DNA from: Deltaproteobacteria bacterium
GTDB lineage: Bacteria > Desulfobacterota > Desulfuromonadia > Geobacterales > JAJYBI01
Assembly (NCBI GenBank): GCA_021779095.1
Contig: JAJYBI010000001.1
Span: 1 to 64,000, forward strand
DNA: 64,000 nt
Reading direction: 5' to 3'
The position numbers were made by a program, and so were the translations under genes. Every line of letters begins with the position of its first letter. Position 1 is the first letter of the stretch. The notes under the pieces were generated by a model. The model was not told the origin of the DNA. It searched no databases and saw only the letters and a program-made list of their open reading frames with translations. Below, one piece after another: positions 8,052-16,251 of this stretch.

Positions 8052-8267
8052 ACCGCCGAACCTCTTTCATTATAATGCACGCCACCAACTGTAGCGTTTG
8101 TACTCATTGGGTATTTTATCCACAGACTTTATCGCGTTACCCTTATAACTATCTGTTTTTTGGGCAAGTTCTCAACCACTGCAACGCGGCGGTTTACTGC
8201 AGCAACTATTCCGGGTACCATTGAAATGCGCGCAGCAATCACCATTCAAACCCGACCAGAGGACTTC

Positions 8268-8780
8268 ATGAACAGGAAACACTCCCACTGCAGCTATTGC
8301 GGATCGCCCTTCCCCCCCGAATCACCGTGGCCACGCCGCTGCAGTTCGTGCGGCAACTCAAGCTACCTGAACCCCCTGCCGGTTGTGGTGGTCCTGCTCC
8401 CCGTGGATAACGGAATAATCGTTATCCGACGCAACATCGAACCACAGAAAGGCACCCTCACCCTTCCCGGCGGCTATATCGACATCGGTGAAACATGGCA
8501 GGAAGGCGCACAACGGGAGCTGTTCGAGGAAACCGGCATATCGGTACCCAGCGAAGATATCACCCTCTACGACGTCATGAACGGACTGGACAACACCCTG
8601 GTCATTTTCGGTCTCGCTGCCCGTCAGCGTGAGGATGTGTACAAACCGTTCAGCTCGTCGGAAACCCAGGAGGTCGTCCTGATCCGCGAGCCGATCGAGC
8701 TCGGTTTCACCATGCACACCCGTGTTGTGAAAAGATACTTCGAAGAACGGGACCTCACACCGCGACCGCCAGACCGCTAG
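8268..8780 (+). CDS. Nudix hydrolase with N-terminal zinc ribbon
   Basis: This 170-aa protein has a four-cysteine zinc ribbon at the N-terminus (CSYCGSPF and CSSCGNSSY) and then a Nudix domain. The Nudix box is complete: GGYIDIGETWQEGAQRELFE followed by ETGI. Such proteins hydrolyse NADH, ADP-ribose or related nucleoside diphosphates. The architecture recalls NudC or its short relatives, but the exact substrate cannot be read from sequence. The start at 8268 has GAGGA 5 bp upstream and begins right before the zinc ribbon; the longer track ORF adds an unlikely N-terminus. It diverges from mftABC. Confidence 0.87.
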   Translation: MNRKHSHCSYCGSPFPPESPWPRRCSSCGNSSYLNPLPVVVVLLPVDNGIIVIRRNIEPQKGTLTLPGGYIDIGETWQEGAQRELFEETGISVPSEDITLYDVMNGLDNTLVIFGLAARQREDVYKPFSSSETQEVVLIREPIELGFTMHTRVVKRYFEERDLTPRPPDR

Positions 8781-8898
8781 GCGGCCCCGCTCGTCGTCGA
8801 GCGACGGCTTTCGCTTTTTCCGGCCGCGTCTCACCCGTCTTTTTACGTCATCACTACCCCTCTCGCCCCGATCCCGGGTGCACTACCGAGTCTCCACG

Positions 8899-10110
8899 AT
8901 GGCAAAACTTAATGCCAACATAAAAAAGCTGTATGCCTTCTCCTTCCTGCAAATGACCCTCTTCCCGATGGCGATCATCACCCTCTACTGGAAGGACCAT
9001 ATCGGCCTGTCGCTGACCCAGATTCTCCTGCTGCAGAGCATCTTTTCCGTCACGACCGTGGCGATGGAATATCCTTCCGGGTACGTAAGCGATCGCGTCG
9101 GTTACAAGTTTGCCCTTTCAATTGCCACGATGCTGGGACTGGCAGGATGGGGGGTGTACACCGTCGCCACCACGTTCGTCCATGTGATGGCGGCGGAGAT
9201 CCTGCTGGGAATATCTCTCGCGTTCATCAGCGGTTCCGACAGTGCACTCTTGTATGAAACGCTCAAGACGGAGGGGAATGAGGCGTCCTATGCTCGTCAC
9301 GAGGGACGCATGAACGGCATCGGGCAGATCGGCGAGGCGCTGGGAGCACTGTTCGCCGGGGTGCTGTACAAGACCGCGCCGCTCCTTCCATTTATCCTGC
9401 AGATCGGGGTCTGGTTTCTTGCCCTCATCATAACCCGCTCTCTCGTCGAACCGGAGCGTGCCATATCAACTCCGGCAAGCCATCTAGCCGAGGCCTGCCG
9501 TACGGCCCGGTATGCCTTCCTGGAAAACAGATGCCTGCGCTCCATCATCCTGTTGAATTCCGTCCTCGGGCTAGCCTCGTTCTACCCCGTCTGGCTCATC
9601 CAGCCCTACATGCAGCATGCAGGCGTCCCCGTTACCTGGTTCGGCCCGGTCTGGACCGGAGCCAACCTGACGGTGGCATTTTTCGCACTTGCCAGCCATC
9701 GCGCAGCAGCACGCGTAGGTTACAGGAAGATGGTCGTTGTATTTATGGCACTGATCGCGGCGGGGTATCTCGGGTTGGGACTGTCCGGCCAGATATGGGG
9801 ATTCCTGTTCTACTACCTCTTGACCGGCATGCGGGGATTACGCGGTCCGATGCTGCTCTCCCTCTCGCAGCAGGAAAGCCCTTCGGCAAACCGGGCAAGC
9901 ATCCTCTCCCTGCAGTCGCTCTGCTTCCGGCTGCTGTTCTGCTGCACCGGCCCGCTCGTCGGCATGCTGGCCGACAGGGTCGGCGTGCAGCAGACCTTCC
10001 ACCTGCTCTTCTATGCGTTTCTCGTGGCGCTCCCGCCACTCTACATCCTGTTTTGCCGGCACAATCCGCCAGAAACAGCGGGCCGAACTCAACGGTGCTC
10101 GGCCTTGTAG
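8899..10110 (+). CDS. MFS transporter
   Basis: This 403-aa membrane protein has about twelve hydrophobic segments. The MFS loop 2-3 signature appears as GYVSDRVGYKFAL near residue 60. The substrate cannot be assigned. The ATG at 8899 is used; the track starts at a GTG seven codons earlier and neither start has a strong ribosome site. The 3' end overlaps the convergent gldA stop by 22 bp. It follows the Nudix gene by about 120 bp on the same strand and may be cotranscribed with it. Confidence 0.8.
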   Translation: MAKLNANIKKLYAFSFLQMTLFPMAIITLYWKDHIGLSLTQILLLQSIFSVTTVAMEYPSGYVSDRVGYKFALSIATMLGLAGWGVYTVATTFVHVMAAEILLGISLAFISGSDSALLYETLKTEGNEASYARHEGRMNGIGQIGEALGALFAGVLYKTAPLLPFILQIGVWFLALIITRSLVEPERAISTPASHLAEACRTARYAFLENRCLRSIILLNSVLGLASFYPVWLIQPYMQHAGVPVTWFGPVWTGANLTVAFFALASHRAAARVGYRKMVVVFMALIAAGYLGLGLSGQIWGFLFYYLLTGMRGLRGPMLLSLSQQESPSANRASILSLQSLCFRLLFCCTGPLVGMLADRVGVQQTFHLLFYAFLVALPPLYILFCRHNPPETAGRTQRCSAL

Positions 10111-11198
10111 TGCGTGCCGAGGGCATCCGCTGCCAGGACGGCCGACTCAACCATCTCGGCCGTGACGGGAAACCAGGTGGCATGAATCGTCTCCCCTTCA
10201 GCCGCCGCCGCTGCCGCCACCAGGCGCATCTCTTCCGGCGTCGGCTCTGCAATGCCCAGGTCCGCCAGGCAGAGCGGCAGCCCAACGGCATGGCAGAACG
10301 CCTGCACCTCACCGATCTCACGCGCCGAACGCCCCTCGAGCACGAGCTGCGTCAGGACGCCAAACGCCACCTTCTCGCCATGAAGCCGGTCCCGGGTCGC
10401 GGGGAGCATCGTCAGACCATTGTGTATTGAATGGCCACCGGCGTGACCGCCATTTTCCGAACAGAGCCCACTCAAGAGGGTATTCGCCTCCACGAGCGCC
10501 TCGACGGCCGGCGTCACCACCCGACGTTCGACGGCCAGTTTCGCCTGCAGGCCGTACTCCAGCAGGGTTTCGTAACAGAGAAGCGCAAGCGCCCGCGTGG
10601 CGAGGACCGGCCGTCCACCGCCGGTAAGCGGATTGGGCCTGCCGCTCCGGGCGCAGGTATCGGACTCCCAAAAGGTCGCCAGCGCATCACCCATTCCCGC
10701 CACCAGGAACCGTACCGGAGACTGTGCCACCAACTGCGTATCGACCAGTATGCAGTCCGGGTTCCGGCGCAGGTGCAGGTAGCTTTCGAATGCCCCCTCT
10801 TCGGTGTAGAGCACCGCCAGAGCGGAACAGGGGGCATCGGTGGCAACGGTGGTGGGAACGACGATAACCGGCAGGCGCATCTCGTGCGCCACCGCCTTGC
10901 CGGCATCGATCGAGGCGCCGCCGCCCAGCGCAACGATGACGTCGCACGCCTTCGACGTGGCGACCGCCACGAGGCGGTCTATCTCCCGGCGCGACGACAC
11001 CCCGCCAAAGAGCTCGGTGTGACAACCGATTCCTTGCTCGGCGAGGCCCGACCGGATGTCGGGCTCACACAGCGAAAGCGCGGTCCTGCCTCCAATGACA
11101 AGGGCCGCGCGCCCCAGTCGCGACGCATGAACGCCGATCTCTTTGACGGCACCCGCCCCCTGGACGTACCTCCCCGGTGCAAGCATCATCCGGCTCAC
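10089..11198 (-). CDS. gldA: Glycerol dehydrogenase-like polyol/alcohol dehydrogenase
   Basis: This 369-aa protein belongs to the GldA branch of the iron/zinc alcohol dehydrogenase superfamily, which oxidises glycerol or related diols with NAD+. The cofactor loop VIVALGGGASIDAGKAVA is at about residue 85, and VPTTVATDAPCSALAVLY follows. Metal ligands are in GMGDALATFWE, GGHAGGHSIHNGL and LHGEKVAFG. It starts at a GTG with GAGGTG 6 bp upstream, and that ribosome site overlaps the tpx stop, so tpx and gldA are coupled. GldA-type enzymes can also use other hydroxy compounds, so the substrate is open. Confidence 0.85.
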   Translation of the reverse strand: MSRMMLAPGRYVQGAGAVKEIGVHASRLGRAALVIGGRTALSLCEPDIRSGLAEQGIGCHTELFGGVSSRREIDRLVAVATSKACDVIVALGGGASIDAGKAVAHEMRLPVIVVPTTVATDAPCSALAVLYTEEGAFESYLHLRRNPDCILVDTQLVAQSPVRFLVAGMGDALATFWESDTCARSGRPNPLTGGGRPVLATRALALLCYETLLEYGLQAKLAVERRVVTPAVEALVEANTLLSGLCSENGGHAGGHSIHNGLTMLPATRDRLHGEKVAFGVLTQLVLEGRSAREIGEVQAFCHAVGLPLCLADLGIAEPTPEEMRLVAAAAAAEGETIHATWFPVTAEMVESAVLAADALGTHYKAEHR

Positions 11199-11207
11199 GG
11201 GTTCACC

Positions 11208-11765
11208 TCAATAGGCGCCGCAGATACCGCTCATCGGCAGCTGCGAGGTGGGAATCTCCCCCTTGACGGCGGCAAGGACCGCAGCATAGTCAGGCTCGGT
11301 GGTTATCTCGGCCACATGCTGAATATATTTGATGGTATCATCACCGTCCAGAACGAAGATGGAGCGGGACAGCAGCTTCAGCTCCTTGACCAGCACCCCA
11401 TAGGCGAGGCCGAACGAGCGTTCCTGATAGTCGGAGAGGGTGGTCACCCGGTCGATTCCCGCGGCGCCGCACCACCGTTTCTGGGCAAAGGGGAGATCAA
11501 GGCTGATGGTCAGGACGACGACGTTTTCGGGAAGCTGGGCCGCCTCCTGATTGAATCTGCGGGTCTCCGTATCGCAGACCGGCGTATCGAGAGACGGGAC
11601 GGCGCTGATGATCTTGGTTTTCCCCTTGAAATCCGCCAGCGACACCGGCGACAGTGACGTATCGACCACCCGGAAGTCGGGAGCCTTGTCACCCACCTTG
11701 AGCTCCGGACCGATCAGGGTAACGGGATTCCCCTTGAATGCAACAACCCCAGTTCTCTCTTCCAT
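11208..11765 (-). CDS. tpx: Thiol peroxidase Tpx with an unusual GICGAY tail
   Basis: This 185-aa protein is an atypical 2-Cys peroxiredoxin of the Tpx family, which reduces hydroperoxides with thioredoxin. The peroxidatic cysteine is in SLDTPVCDTETRRFN and the resolving cysteine in FAQKRWCGAAGI. The start at 11765 (MEERTGVVAFKG) is preceded by GGGAGG. Past the usual end of the fold the protein carries an extra segment, GEIPTSQLPMSGICGAY. Its last six residues differ from those of the MftA precursor in this window (GICGVY) at one position. No family role for such a tail is known to me. It is translationally coupled to gldA. Confidence 0.92.
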   Translation of the reverse strand: MEERTGVVAFKGNPVTLIGPELKVGDKAPDFRVVDTSLSPVSLADFKGKTKIISAVPSLDTPVCDTETRRFNQEAAQLPENVVVLTISLDLPFAQKRWCGAAGIDRVTTLSDYQERSFGLAYGVLVKELKLLSRSIFVLDGDDTIKYIQHVAEITTEPDYAAVLAAVKGEIPTSQLPMSGICGAY

Positions 11766-12148
11766 TGCGTACCTCCCAGAATATCGTTGAATACCCGCCA
11801 TGTAGCCGTGCATAACCTGACTGACAGCATCTGGCTCAGAGACATAAGCGTACCCTTATTCTAGCGATATGCAAGGGACTCGGCCAATGTCCGACACGCG
11901 GTTCACCTGGCCAGTACGGCCACTTGCCGTTACAGTCCGTCCCTAGGATGCCCATAACGCTACAGAGTGCCATGCATTCGGAATCAAAAATCCAGGAACT
12001 AATAATCAAGGAGGGCAGAAACACCACGCGCCTGCCCTCCGAAGAGGGCAGCCACATGCAGGTGAGGATGAGAGGATGAGATGTACACTGCTACATACTG
12101 CAATCGCCGCTGCATCAAGGTATCGGCGGTGCCACAACTTCATTTCTT
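11766..12148. other. Intergenic region between tpx and the VWA gene
   Basis: No gene is evident in these 383 bases. A strong short hairpin (CTGCCCTC, loop CGAA, GAGGGCAG) lies at 12032-12051, downstream of the VWA stop, without a clear T-run. A sequence resembling a sigma-54 element (TTGGCCGAGTCCCTTGCA) lies upstream of tpx but has eleven, not ten, bases between GG and GC. Confidence 0.45.
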
Positions 12149-13543
12149 TCACCAGTGGGAACGCGCGTTCGGATCAAATTTCGGCGGTTCGCCGCTTCCA
12201 CTACGGGTATAGTAGGTCCGATAGTCGTGCGGTTCTTCTTCCTTGGTCTCCCGACGCCGTCCCTTCCAGGCGCGGGTGTCGAGATGGTCATAGAGGGTAC
12301 CGAAGAGATCCTCCACAACCGTGCTCAACTCGTCAACGTCCTTCACAACCTCCACCTTGTCGCAGTACGAACCATACAGATCCATGAGGCAGTCACCACG
12401 CTGCCAGGTCTCACGGTCCTCAGGCGTAAGCCACAGCAGGTAGCCCGCCCTTTCCCGGATTTCTTCCAGCGCCCATTCGTTTGCCTCATTATAGTTGTTG
12501 CGACCATCCCCCAGGATGATGACCGCCGGCTTTCCCTGCAGGTTCTCCAGATATTTTTCCTTGAACGTCTTGAAGACATTGCCGAAGTCGCTGTTGTCAT
12601 CCAGATTGACGATATCACCCTTGTCGATGTTTTCCAGCAGGCAGTTTACCGGCATGTTGCGCAAGCGGTCGGTAATCTCGACGATCTCACGGTTGAAGAC
12701 AAAGCTGCGGACATGCATCAGCCGGTTCTGCAGGGTATGAAGCAACAGAAGCATGAAGCGGGTTGCATGGCTGACGGAATAGCTGAGGTCGCAGAAGACG
12801 ACGAGCCGCGGCTTCTCCTTCCGCTTGCGGCGCAACGACAGCAGAAACGGCACCATGCCGTGCTTGTAGTTCTTCTGAATGGTCTTGATGACATGGAGCT
12901 TCCCCCGGTTTTCCATCTCCTTCATCCGCCGGACATCCTTGCGGATACGCATGAGCATCCGGTACACCACCTCCTGCATATCGGTCAGCTCTTCGGGGGT
13001 GAACGGGGCCTCTTTCCGGGTAGTCTGGTTCTGATTATAGGCAACCGTCGGCGGGCTCTTCATGTAGAAATCCGACGGTGCGGCTTCCTTCTTCTTGTCG
13101 CGATTGCCGTCCAACTGGACCATGAGGTCCGCGCCGAAAGAATCGTCTTCGCTCTCTTCCATCCCCATCAGATTTTTCAGATCTTCTTCCGTCAGTTCAT
13201 CATCCACCACGAACTGCGGCTCGTCCCGTTCCTTGGTCCGGTGCTCTTCGGACTTCAGCTGTTCCCCCTCGACAATGTGGATCAGTGCACCGAGGAAATC
13301 ATTCATCTCATACGCCTGGGGATTAAGCTGATCCCGCGTAAAAAACCAGCCGAACACCTCATCAAACTTGGGGAAGTCGTTGTAGTTCTTCACCAGGGTC
13401 ATGCGCAGTGACGCGCGCATCGTCTCGCGCGACTCCATCCCCCCCATCGCAAGCGCATGGACGGCGTCGAGACTTTCCCCAGGGGAAACCCGCACCCCTT
13501 CTTTCCTGAGGGCAGTGACAAATCTGGTGATGACTCGTTCCAC
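12149..13543 (-). CDS. VWA-domain protein (CoxE/NorD-like), partner of MoxR
   Basis: This 464-aa protein has a C-terminal von Willebrand A domain with the MIDAS motif CDLSYSVS near residue 252. The N-terminal half is charged and helical, with an acidic stretch (DDELTEEDLKNLMGMEESED). It starts at a GTG with GAGGTAACC upstream, directly after the MoxR stop. MoxR ATPase plus VWA pairs act as chaperones that insert cofactors or metals into enzymes, as CoxD/CoxE do for CO dehydrogenase. Here the pair lies just downstream of a methanol:NDMA oxidoreductase-like Fe-ADH, which makes that enzyme a candidate client, but this is inference. Confidence 0.82.
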   Translation of the reverse strand: MERVITRFVTALRKEGVRVSPGESLDAVHALAMGGMESRETMRASLRMTLVKNYNDFPKFDEVFGWFFTRDQLNPQAYEMNDFLGALIHIVEGEQLKSEEHRTKERDEPQFVVDDELTEEDLKNLMGMEESEDDSFGADLMVQLDGNRDKKKEAAPSDFYMKSPPTVAYNQNQTTRKEAPFTPEELTDMQEVVYRMLMRIRKDVRRMKEMENRGKLHVIKTIQKNYKHGMVPFLLSLRRKRKEKPRLVVFCDLSYSVSHATRFMLLLLHTLQNRLMHVRSFVFNREIVEITDRLRNMPVNCLLENIDKGDIVNLDDNSDFGNVFKTFKEKYLENLQGKPAVIILGDGRNNYNEANEWALEEIRERAGYLLWLTPEDRETWQRGDCLMDLYGSYCDKVEVVKDVDELSTVVEDLFGTLYDHLDTRAWKGRRRETKEEEPHDYRTYYTRSGSGEPPKFDPNARSHW

Positions 13544-13545
13544 GG

Positions 13546-14448
13546 TTACCTCAACGTCTGAGCGGCCAGATCAATGACCTGCTGCAGATCAGCCTGATGC
13601 TTGGCAATGGCTCCCACCGTTGTCGCTACCACTTCAGGAGTCAACTGCTTGGCGTGGAGGATCGAAAGCACCTGCGCCCAGTCGAGGGTCTCGGACACAC
13701 TCGGGGCCTTCCGCAGATTCAACTCGCGCACCTTGCGCAGGAATTCGACCATCTGGATGGTGAGCGAATCACACAGCTCGGGGTACCGAGCCCTGACGAT
13801 CTCCACTTCGCGGTCGAATTCAGGATAGCCGATGTAGAGATAGAGGCACCGACGGCGGAGCGCGTCAGAAATCATCCGGGTGCCGTTACTGGTAAGGATC
13901 GCCAGCGGCTTGATCTTGGCCGCGATGGAACCCAATTCCGGAATGGATACCTGGAAATCGCTCAGGCACTCCAGCAGCAGCGCCTCGAACTCGTCGCCGG
14001 CCCGGTCGATCTCGTCGATCAGGAGCAGGGACTGCTTCTCGGATAGGAAGCTGCGCAGGATCGGCCGCTGTACCAGGAAGTTCTGGGAGAAGAACAGGCT
14101 TTCCTCCGCCGAGAGCCGGTCAACGGCGGCGCGCAGGTCGGCGGACTCCGTGAGATAGCTGTCAATCTGGGTTCTCAGCAACTGGGTGTAGAGAAGCTGC
14201 TTGCCGTATTCCCAGTCGTACAGCGCCTTTCCCTCATCGATCCCTTCGTAGCACTGAAGCCTTACCAAGGAAAGATCCATGGTTTCGGATAGCGCCTTGG
14301 CAAGGCCGGTCTTGCCGACGCCTGGTGGGCCCTCGATAAGGATCGGCTTTTCCATCTTGAGGGCGAGGAAAACGGCGGTGGCTATGGATTCATCCGCTAT
14401 ATAGCCGCCCTTCCGGAGAACGTCCTTGACATATTGCTCGGTAATCAT
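13546..14448 (-). CDS. MoxR-family AAA+ ATPase
   Basis: This 300-aa ATPase has Walker A GPPGVGKT near residue 41 and Walker B SLLLIDEIDRA near 140, followed by the sensor region LAILTSNGTR. MoxR proteins work with a VWA partner to remodel or activate target enzymes. The partner is encoded two bases downstream, so the two are surely cotranscribed. GAGGTAGATC precedes the ATG. It sits 147 bp downstream of the methanol:NDMA oxidoreductase-like Fe-ADH on the same strand, with a hairpin between. Confidence 0.88.
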   Translation of the reverse strand: MITEQYVKDVLRKGGYIADESIATAVFLALKMEKPILIEGPPGVGKTGLAKALSETMDLSLVRLQCYEGIDEGKALYDWEYGKQLLYTQLLRTQIDSYLTESADLRAAVDRLSAEESLFFSQNFLVQRPILRSFLSEKQSLLLIDEIDRAGDEFEALLLECLSDFQVSIPELGSIAAKIKPLAILTSNGTRMISDALRRRCLYLYIGYPEFDREVEIVRARYPELCDSLTIQMVEFLRKVRELNLRKAPSVSETLDWAQVLSILHAKQLTPEVVATTVGAIAKHQADLQQVIDLAAQTLR

Positions 14449-14515
14449 GATCTACCTCGTGCAGTGGGTTATATAGGCTTCCAACATGGTAATTATACAC
14501 CAAGTTGATGCGACA

Positions 14516-14560
14516 GTGCCGCTGAAACCCGGAGAAACTACTCTCCGGGTCCAGCGGCAC
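14516..14560. terminator. Two-part hairpin between Fe-ADH 1 and moxR
   Basis: GTGCCGCTG pairs with CAGCGGCAC and, inside it, ACCCGGAGA pairs with TCTCCGGGT around a six-base loop. No T-run follows on either strand, so it may attenuate or stabilise the transcript rather than end it fully. Confidence 0.5.
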
Positions 14561-14594
14561 ATTACGTCAATTCAACAGATTACCGCAGTTCGAG

Positions 14595-15800
14595 TTACAT
14601 GCAGCCCTTGAATACGGCGCGCATGTTGTCGAAGCCGATATCCTGCGGGTTGCCTTCGGAGCAGATGTCGGCAGCCGCGAACTTGGAGAGGCTGTCGAGG
14701 TCTTTTTCCTGCAGGCCGAGGTCGGCGAAGCGGGTGGTGATGCCCAGGTCGTCCTTCAGTTCCTGGCACAGATCGATGAACGCCTCACCAGCCTTGATGT
14801 CGGACAGGCCGGTGGTGTCGATGCCGGCGGCTTTCGCCATGATGGCGAACCGCTCGGGGCATGCCGGCAGGTTGAGGCGGCATACGTCGACGAGGGCGAT
14901 GGCGTTGCAGAGGCCGTGCGGAGAGTCGTACAGACCGCCCATCGCGTGAGCCATGGAGTGAACGATGCCGAGGCCGGCGCTGTTGAAGCTGTAGGCAGCG
15001 GCCATTTCGGCCCATACCATCTGCTCGATCGCCTTGGCGTTGTTACGGTTGCAGGCGGACTGACGCAGGTTACCGAAGATCTCGGTGATCGCCCAGAGGC
15101 CCGGGCCGTACGCGGACTGTACGCACAGACGGGAAGCGACAGCTTCAACGGCGTGGGTCAGGGCGTCCATACCGGTGTAGGCAGCCAGGTTCTGGCTCAT
15201 GCACTGCTGGATCAGCGGGTCGTTGACCGACTTGCTCGGGGTGCAGTTCGGATCGAACAGCGCCATTTTGTACATCTTCTCGGTGTGGTTGATGATGGAG
15301 AAGCAGGAAACTTCGGAACCGGTACCCGAGGTGGTGTTGATGGCGAGGTGCGGGATCTTGTTCTTCTTGGTGCATTTGAAGGCACCTTCGAAGGTACGTA
15401 CGTCCTGGCCGTCGTGGCTGTAGACCAGTTTGATGGCCTTGCAGCAGTCGGTGGAGCTGCCGCCGCCGATGCTGATAACGCCGTCGTACTTGCCTTCGGC
15501 CAGAACCTTGGCACCTTCCATGACTTCGTAGTCTTTCGGGTTCGGCGTAGCTTTATCAAATACATCAGAGGAAATACCGGCATGCTTCAGAACACCCTGA
15601 ACGGACTCGATGATGCCGGTGCCCTTGAGACCGGTGGTGACGATGAGGGCGTTGGTCATACCGAGAGCCTTGGCGTCGTTGCCAACCATGGTGTGTGCAC
15701 CCCAACCGATGTTCACGGAAGGATAAGCGTGCTGCATCTTGATCGGGTACTCACGGGGTTCGAGGCTGAGGGTACGCTTAACGTCTCTGTAATGTGGCAT
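14595..15800 (-). CDS. Iron-containing alcohol dehydrogenase, methanol:NDMA oxidoreductase-like (putative mycofactocin-linked nicotinoprotein)
   Basis: This 401-aa protein is a group III metal-dependent alcohol dehydrogenase. The cofactor loop ISIGGGSSTDCCKAIKL is near residue 105. Metal ligands lie in YTGMDALTHAVEA and IVHSMAHAMGGLYDSPHG. From memory of the family, stretches such as GAHTMVGNDAKALG, TTGLKGTGIIE and NPKDYEVMEGAKVL closely follow actinobacterial NDMA-dependent methanol dehydrogenases. Those keep a tightly bound NAD(P) and pass electrons to mycofactocin. That makes it the best candidate partner for the mft products here. The start has AGGAGGAAGTAAC before ATG. A sigma-54 promoter lies about 200 bp upstream. 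An ordinary NAD-dependent role is the alternative. Confidence 0.87.
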   Translation of the reverse strand: MPHYRDVKRTLSLEPREYPIKMQHAYPSVNIGWGAHTMVGNDAKALGMTNALIVTTGLKGTGIIESVQGVLKHAGISSDVFDKATPNPKDYEVMEGAKVLAEGKYDGVISIGGGSSTDCCKAIKLVYSHDGQDVRTFEGAFKCTKKNKIPHLAINTTSGTGSEVSCFSIINHTEKMYKMALFDPNCTPSKSVNDPLIQQCMSQNLAAYTGMDALTHAVEAVASRLCVQSAYGPGLWAITEIFGNLRQSACNRNNAKAIEQMVWAEMAAAYSFNSAGLGIVHSMAHAMGGLYDSPHGLCNAIALVDVCRLNLPACPERFAIMAKAAGIDTTGLSDIKAGEAFIDLCQELKDDLGITTRFADLGLQEKDLDSLSKFAAADICSEGNPQDIGFDNMRAVFKGCM

Positions 15801-15998
15801 TGTTACTTCCTCCTTTTTGTTGTTGGTAACACACTGGTTTGATTTGAATTGCATGCATGGTTTGATACGGTACCAGAAACTACCAGCTTTTCAAGCTTGC
15901 CTGCATCACCTCCTTACTGTTCTTCCATTCGAGGATTCAACCAGATCGTTTCCGAACCGGATATATATCGGTTCCCCTTGGTCGTGTCTGCAGTATAT

Positions 15999-16015
15999 AG
16001 CAAGTAGGGTGCCAA
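15999..16015 (-). promoter_or_regulatory. Sigma-54 promoter for Fe-ADH 1
   Basis: The minus strand reads TTGGCACCCTACTTGCT, a near-perfect -24/-12 element with GG-N10-GC spacing, upstream of the methanol:NDMA oxidoreductase-like gene. Confidence 0.92.
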
Positions 16016-16090
16016 GTGAAACATTGGTTTAAAAATGCCGTTTTGCCACACCTTACCAGCCCACCAGCGACATACCCCACGTTGCGCGCA

Positions 16091-16107
16091 TGTAGAATAT
16101 CGCCACA
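16091..16107 (-). promoter_or_regulatory. Putative activator site upstream of Fe-ADH 1
   Basis: The minus strand reads TGTGGCGATATTCTACA, matching the TGT-N9-TCTACA element of mftA and Fe-ADH 2. It lies about 80 bp above the -24 box, a usual place for an enhancer site. Confidence 0.5.
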
Positions 16108-16251
16108 CAAATACATAACTCGCTGAAATTGCTGGTGCAGACACACTGAAGACATTATCCACACTGCGGACTATAGCGTCACACTCTCGTAGATACGGGG
16201 CAGAAATGGATACAATTCAACCGTGTGGTATACGGAATCTCCGAGGATATG

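Larger units (their letters stand above)
7871..8267. other. Divergent intergenic region between mftA and the Nudix gene
   Basis: These 397 bases hold the mftABC sigma-54 promoter (7933-7949) and a 17-bp element (8035-8051) shared with the Fe-ADH promoters. Two short ORFs in the track (74 and 78 aa) have no recognisable domain or ribosome site. The rest is AT-rich for this window and probably contains the Nudix promoter. Confidence 0.5.
15801..16251. other. Upstream region of Fe-ADH 1
   Basis: These 451 bases separate the second radical SAM gene from Fe-ADH 1 and hold no credible gene. The sigma-54 promoter is at 15999-16015 and a putative activator site at 16091-16107. The leader of about 185 nt between promoter and start codon is long; I see no known riboswitch in it. 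Confidence 0.5.

Noticed and set aside
11875-11892. Possible sigma-54 promoter for tpx (minus strand TTGGCCGAGTCCCTTGCA)
   Set aside because: Spacing between GG and GC is eleven bases instead of ten, which normally abolishes sigma-54 recognition.
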